Shown one piece after another: positions 60,299-64,000 of a stretch of DNA of 64,000 nt (its first letter is position 1; every line of letters starts with the position of its first letter). The translations under genes were made by a program, and so were the position numbers. The stretch covers positions 124,001 through 188,000 of the forward strand of contig NZ_JAFCJX010000003.1 of NCBI RefSeq assembly GCF_018130695.1. Reading direction: 5' to 3'. The notes below the pieces were generated by a model, which was not told the DNA's origin, searched no databases, and saw only the letters and a program-made list of their open reading frames with translations. This DNA is from Bradyrhizobium jicamae (GTDB lineage Bacteria > Pseudomonadota > Alphaproteobacteria > Rhizobiales > Xanthobacteraceae).

Positions 60299-61058
60299 AG
60301 CGCGCAACATCACCAAAGCCTTCGGCAGCTTCAAGGCGGTGGACGATGCCAGCGTCACGCTCGAGCAGGGCGATATCCTCGGCCTGATCGGCCCGAACGG
60401 TGCCGGCAAGTCGACCTTCTTCAATTGCCTGACCGGCGATCTCGCCGCGACCTCGGGGCAGGTGCGGTTCGAGGGGCACGACATCACCAGGCTTGCGCCG
60501 GAAGCCCGCGCGCGGCTCGGGCTGGCGCGCACCTTCCAGGTGCCGCAGACGTTTGAAGGCATGAGCGTGCTGGAGAACGTGATGATCGGCGCGTTCCTGC
60601 GCACCGCGCATCGCACTGAAGCCGAGACGAAGGCACGCGCGGTGCTGGCGCGCGTCGGCATGGAGCGGCTGGCGGACGCGCCGGCGCGCTCGCTCGGCAC
60701 GCCCGGCCGCAAGCGGCTGGAGATCGCCCGTGCGCTGGCAACCGAGCCCAAGGTGCTGCTGCTCGACGAAGCCATGGCCGGGCTGACCCTGCAGGAGGTC
60801 AATCGCGCGATCGAGCTGGTACGCGACATCCATCGCGCCGGAGTTACGTTGGTCATCGTCGAGCACATCATGGAAGTGATCATGTCGCTGGCGAGCCGCG
60901 TCATGGTGTTCCACCAGGGCAAGGAGATCGCCCGCGGCACGCCGCGCGAGGTGACGTCGAATCCCGCCGTGATCGCCGCCTATCTCGGCAGCCGCGCCGC
61001 CGCGAAAGTTGCGGCCGGTCACACGCCGATCGAATTGATGGGCGGGCCTACGACATGA
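60288..61058 (+). CDS. livG: Branched-chain amino acid ABC ATPase LivG
   Basis: A 256-residue ATPase. Walker A is GPNGAGKST; Walker B VLLLDEAMAGL. The signature position reads LGTPGRKRLEIARAL, with TPGRKR in place of the usual SYGxQR, a mild divergence. It overlaps livM by 11 bp and livF by 4 bp. Confidence 0.9.
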   Translation: MLLEARNITKAFGSFKAVDDASVTLEQGDILGLIGPNGAGKSTFFNCLTGDLAATSGQVRFEGHDITRLAPEARARLGLARTFQVPQTFEGMSVLENVMIGAFLRTAHRTEAETKARAVLARVGMERLADAPARSLGTPGRKRLEIARALATEPKVLLLDEAMAGLTLQEVNRAIELVRDIHRAGVTLVIVEHIMEVIMSLASRVMVFHQGKEIARGTPREVTSNPAVIAAYLGSRAAAKVAAGHTPIELMGGPTT

Positions 61059-61852
61059 GCAAAGCGTTTTCGAGCGAAGTGGGTACCGGTTCGCGTGAGG
61101 AAAACGCGTCAAGACGAGAATCCGGAGCTGGGAACGGCTCCGGTCCGCTGCTCAAGATCGAGCATCTCGAAGTCCGTTACGGGGACCTGATCGGTGTTTC
61201 CGATGTGTCGCTTGAAGTGCCGCAAGGCAGCGTCGTCGCGCTGCTCGGCTCCAATGGCGGCGGCAAGACCACGACGCTGAACGCGATCGCAGGTCTGATC
61301 CCCGCGCATTCCGGATCGATTCGCTTTGCCGGCGAGGAGGTCGCAGGCGAGAGCGCGTTTGCGATTGTGCGCAAGGGGCTGGCGCTGTCGCCGGAGGGCT
61401 GGCGGCTGTTCGTGCAGCAGAGCGTCGAGAACAATCTCTTGCTCGGCGCCACCCCGCTGCACGACAAGGCGCGTATCAAGACGCTGCTCGAGCGCGTCTA
61501 CGACATCTTCCCGAAACTGCGGGAGCGCCGCACCCAGCGTGCCGGTACGATGTCCGGCGGCGAGCGCCAGATGCTCGCGGTCGGCCGCGCGCTGATGAGC
61601 GATCCGAAACTCTTGATGCTGGACGAGCCATCACTTGGGCTCGCGCCGGCCGTGGTGGAGTCCATGTACGAGACGTTCGGCCGTTTGCACCGGGAAGGGC
61701 TGACGATCTTGCTCGCCGAGCAGTCGATCGAGCTCGCCTTGGAAGTCTCGGATTTTGCCACCGTGCTGCAGGTCGGCAAGAGCGTGCTTTCGGGCACGGC
61801 CGCCGCGCTCGCCGAGGATCCGCAGGTGCAGAAGGCGTATCTGGGGGCGTGA
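61055..61852 (+). CDS. livF: Branched-chain amino acid ABC ATPase LivF with extra N-terminus
   Basis: A 265-residue ATPase. Walker A is GSNGGGKTT, signature MSGGERQML, Walker B LLMLDEPSLGL. The usual LivF core begins at LLKIEHLEVRYGD, about residue 31. The preceding 30 residues are extra, and about 17 of them are encoded by a palindromic repeat (61062-61112). The ATGA overlap with livG fixes the start at 61055. Confidence 0.9.
   Translation: MSKAFSSEVGTGSREENASRRESGAGNGSGPLLKIEHLEVRYGDLIGVSDVSLEVPQGSVVALLGSNGGGKTTTLNAIAGLIPAHSGSIRFAGEEVAGESAFAIVRKGLALSPEGWRLFVQQSVENNLLLGATPLHDKARIKTLLERVYDIFPKLRERRTQRAGTMSGGERQMLAVGRALMSDPKLLMLDEPSLGLAPAVVESMYETFGRLHREGLTILLAEQSIELALEVSDFATVLQVGKSVLSGTAAALAEDPQVQKAYLGA
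61062..61112. repeat. Palindromic repeat inside the livF coding sequence
   Basis: About 50 bp with inverted ends GCGTTTTC (61064-61071) and GAAAACGC (61100-61107) around a GGTACC centre. It resembles a repeat widespread in Bradyrhizobium-like genomes. It stays in frame and adds residues about 4-19 of LivF. Confidence 0.65.
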
Positions 61853-61859
61853 TGCGAAT

Positions 61860-63083
61860 CTACGCCGTTCGTTTCTGCCCAATCGCTTCGAACTGCGCCT
61901 TCTGCTCGTCGGTCAGTGTCGCATAAAAATCCTTCAGCGCCGCGCTCACCAGACCGATGGCCTGCAGCATGGCTTCGAGACGTCCCTGCACCGCGTCAAG
62001 CCGTGCGGGCGGCGTGGTGGCGTCTTCCGGCTGGCAGTGGGCGCCAAGGATGCCGGCTGCCTGCACGGCAGCGTTCTGCAGCGCGTTGAGGGCAGGGCGC
62101 TGCGCGTCATTTGGGTGCAGCCGGGCTTCGATCTCGGCTGCCGGCCATGGCAGCGCAGCCAGCTGCGCCATGCCGCAACCCTGGGCCGGTGCTTCGGGGC
62201 TCGCGTTTGCGGCGGACATCTTGCGCCGGTCCCCCGCGGAGACGCTAAGGCGCGCCTCCTGTTCGTCGTCCAGCAGGTCATAGAATTTCTCAAGCGGTTG
62301 CTGCAGGACATAGCGTGCCTTGATCATCGCCTCGATGCGTTCCTGCATGACGGCGAGCCGCGCCGGGGCCGTGAGCGCCGGTTGCGCTGGACACGACGCC
62401 AGGATCAACTGGGCGCTCGCGGCCAGTGCCTTGGCGAGATCGTCCATACTGGTGCGCTGAGCCTCATTGCTGAGTTGCATGATTGGCTGAAGCTGAGTTG
62501 CAGGAAGGCCGGCAATGTCGTTTCCGTCTCTGCCGCAAAGCTCGGACAGCGCAGCGACCTTGCGATGTCGGCGACCGAACGGTCGCGGTTCGGTAAAGGC
62601 TACGAGCTCATCGCGGCCATATGGCGCAAAGATCGCCGCATAGAGGTCACGATAGCCGTAGTCCCAAAATCCGATGCCGTCGCCCCAGACGGCATAGTCG
62701 GTCATGTCGTGAATCGCGTATGGCCAGAACAGTGGCCCGACCCAGCCATATCCCCCGTCGGCGTGTCGCCACCATCCGCTTGCGGTGCGGCCGCCCTGCC
62801 AGCCAGCCAGCGCTGTGGCGGCAACAATCTGCCTGCGCGCGGCTGGATTGCCTCGCGCGGACTCCACGATGTTGCGAACATCAGGCGGTCGGACAGCCGC
62901 CGTCCTGATGCGGCCGTGGCGAGCGTAGCTGCGCCCGTGGTGCAACCCGCCGAGGGACAACACGCGCCCGACTGCAAATCTCGCGACGCCAAGCGGGCCA
63001 CCGAGACGTAGTCCGGCCGCAGCCTCACTCGATAGCAGGGTTGCCAGAGCGAGAACGGCAATTCCAATCCGGGTCTTCGACAT
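61860..63083 (-). CDS. Exported LTXXQ/Spy-CpxP-like protein
   Basis: A 407-residue protein with a signal peptide (to about residue 23). The N-terminal part is Gly/Trp/Tyr-rich (GWVGPLFWPYAIHDMTDYAVWGDGIGFWDYGY). Two similar helical domains follow, each ending in an LTXXQ-like motif: LLDDEQEARL near residue 268 and TLTDEQKAQF near residue 394. Such domains are typical of periplasmic chaperone-like Spy/CpxP proteins. It converges on livF with 7 bp between the stops. Confidence 0.75.
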   Translation of the reverse strand: MSKTRIGIAVLALATLLSSEAAAGLRLGGPLGVARFAVGRVLSLGGLHHGRSYARHGRIRTAAVRPPDVRNIVESARGNPAARRQIVAATALAGWQGGRTASGWWRHADGGYGWVGPLFWPYAIHDMTDYAVWGDGIGFWDYGYRDLYAAIFAPYGRDELVAFTEPRPFGRRHRKVAALSELCGRDGNDIAGLPATQLQPIMQLSNEAQRTSMDDLAKALAASAQLILASCPAQPALTAPARLAVMQERIEAMIKARYVLQQPLEKFYDLLDDEQEARLSVSAGDRRKMSAANASPEAPAQGCGMAQLAALPWPAAEIEARLHPNDAQRPALNALQNAAVQAAGILGAHCQPEDATTPPARLDAVQGRLEAMLQAIGLVSAALKDFYATLTDEQKAQFEAIGQKRTA

Positions 63084-63218
63084 GACCCCCTCCAGCGCCG
63101 GGCCCTATCGCGATCAGAGATGACGCCGGAGGGAACCAAAAGTTCCGCGGATTTTTGCGCGATCAGCACGATCGCGCGGGTTGCGACGACGTGGGGAATG
63201 CGGAAATGGCGCCGTCAG

Positions 63219-63779
63219 CTACTTGATCTTCTCATACACCGTCGCGAAGTCGGTCAGCGGCATCGGGATGGTGATGGTTTCCTTCGACAGGTTCTGGAAC
63301 AGGATCTTCAGCTGCTTGCCGGTCTTCAGCGCAGCGAGCATGTCGGCGGCGATCGGGGCGTTGACGTAACAGCCGCGGGCTTCGCAGGTCTGGATCGCGA
63401 CGTCGACGGCCTTGCCCTCGTCGACCTGCAGCTTGGCGCCGGCCGGCAGGTTGAGGCCGAGCGGCAGCTGGATCAGCGCCTGGGGCGCACGGGTGTCGCC
63501 GGGCACGCGGATGTTGACCAGCACGATCAGTTGGCCGGTCTTGGTCAGCACCGCGTTCTGCTCCATCGCGCATTCCAGCGGCGCCTCGCGGCTGCCGCTG
63601 GTGCAGCGGGCGACCCAGCCGGGCGGGGAAGTGCCGTCGGCCTGAGGTGCGGCCGGGGCGGGCGCGGGGGCCGGTGCGGCGGGCGCCGGCGCATTCTTCT
63701 TTTGCGCCTGGGCATGCACGAGGCTCGTCGCGCTCAATGCGACGGCAAGGACAAGCAGACATTTGACGGCAATCTTCAC
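63219..63779 (-). CDS. Invasion-associated locus B (IalB) family protein
   Basis: A 186-residue exported protein. The signal peptide (to about residue 24) is followed by an Ala-Pro repeat linker (APAPAAPAPAPAPAAP). The IalB-like domain reads GWVARCTSGSREAPLECAMEQ, then CEARGCYVNAPI, with four Cys likely forming disulfides. Function in free-living rhizobia is unknown; the name comes from Bartonella. Confidence 0.85.
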   Translation of the reverse strand: MKIAVKCLLVLAVALSATSLVHAQAQKKNAPAPAAPAPAPAPAAPQADGTSPPGWVARCTSGSREAPLECAMEQNAVLTKTGQLIVLVNIRVPGDTRAPQALIQLPLGLNLPAGAKLQVDEGKAVDVAIQTCEARGCYVNAPIAADMLAALKTGKQLKILFQNLSKETITIPMPLTDFATVYEKIK

Positions 63780-63836
63780 GGGCGCGGCTCCGAAATGAAC
63801 GCACTTCGGATGTGCCGAGCAGCCGTCAAAGTCAAG

Positions 63837-64000
63837 TCATTCGGCGGCTTCCTTGACCGAGCGCTCCTCGCCTTCGTGCGCGGAATGATCATCGCGCGGC
63901 GAGCGGCCCCAATTGGCAAACGCATTGGAGAGGCGGTCGAGATAGAGATAGACCACGGGCGTCGTGAACAGCGTCAGCGCCTGGCTCACGATCAGGCCGC
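63837..64000 (-). CDS. RND efflux transporter, C-terminal end (partial)
   Basis: The last 53 codons of a gene that begins beyond the window. The tail GLIVSQALTLFTTPVVYLYLDRL is the final transmembrane segment typical of AcrB/MdtC-type RND pumps, followed by a charged cytoplasmic end. Substrate unknown. Confidence 0.8.
   Translation of the reverse strand, partial: GLIVSQALTLFTTPVVYLYLDRLSNAFANWGRSPRDDHSAHEGEERSVKEAAE

Overview
The window is high-GC alphaproteobacterial DNA, most likely Bradyrhizobium or a close relative. The basis is a rhizobial very-long-chain fatty acid/lipid A cluster (acpXL type), dense ABC and TRAP transporter genes, an IalB-family protein, LTXXQ/Spy-type proteins and short palindromic repeats of the kind common in Bradyrhizobiaceae. 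This assignment rests on gene content and motifs read by eye, not on a database search.

Layout. 1-1.3 kb: end of an aminotransferase and a polyamine-type binding protein. 1.4-5.7 kb: minus-strand operon acpXL-fabZ-fabF2-fabF1-lpxXL for the long hydroxy fatty acid of lipid A; one synthase has lost a catalytic His and no alcohol dehydrogenase gene is present. 5.9-12.6 kb: ParB-like protein, MgtC, an AhpD-like enzyme, a HerA-type ATPase and a PAS-GGDEF-EAL protein. 12.7-19.6 kb: extradiol dioxygenase behind a palindromic operator, formyltransferase-like protein, P450, soxCD, an acyltransferase. 19.6-22.3 kb: glgCA. 22.7-25.4 kb: a TetR regulator and its neighbour, each behind a copy of the same 22-bp operator, then small enzymes. 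25.6-31.6 kb: PBP1A, an AraC regulator with a membrane N-terminus, a beta-lactamase-family hydrolase. 31.6-38.7 kb: a GntR-linked catabolic locus (SMP-30, M24 peptidase, TRAP transporter, a divergent type II dehydroquinase paralogue, a protein of unknown function). 38.9-42.4 kb: a sugar-type ABC importer. 42.5-44.1 kb: small membrane and soluble proteins.

44.28-56.54 kb is a 12.2-kb integrative element in the 3' end of a tRNA-Gln(CTG) gene. It is bounded by 20-bp direct repeats of the tRNA end and carries a 24-bp repeat inside each end. Cargo: tyrosine integrase, phage-type ssDNA-binding protein, a RES/Xre toxin-antitoxin pair with a third upstream gene of unknown function, a serine recombinase facing a 34-bp palindrome, an IS1595-like zinc-ribbon protein without a DDE domain, a new-looking repeat domain present three times in two adjacent genes (the first with no normal start codon), a 714-residue virion- or membrane-like protein, and an SF2-type helicase. 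No capsid, portal or terminase gene was recognised, so it looks like a phage satellite or phage-derived integrative element. It is the strongest candidate here for an undescribed system.

57.1-61.9 kb is a complete livKHMGF operon; a palindromic repeat has been absorbed into the start of livF. The window ends with an LTXXQ-type protein, an IalB-family protein and the C-terminus of an RND efflux pump.
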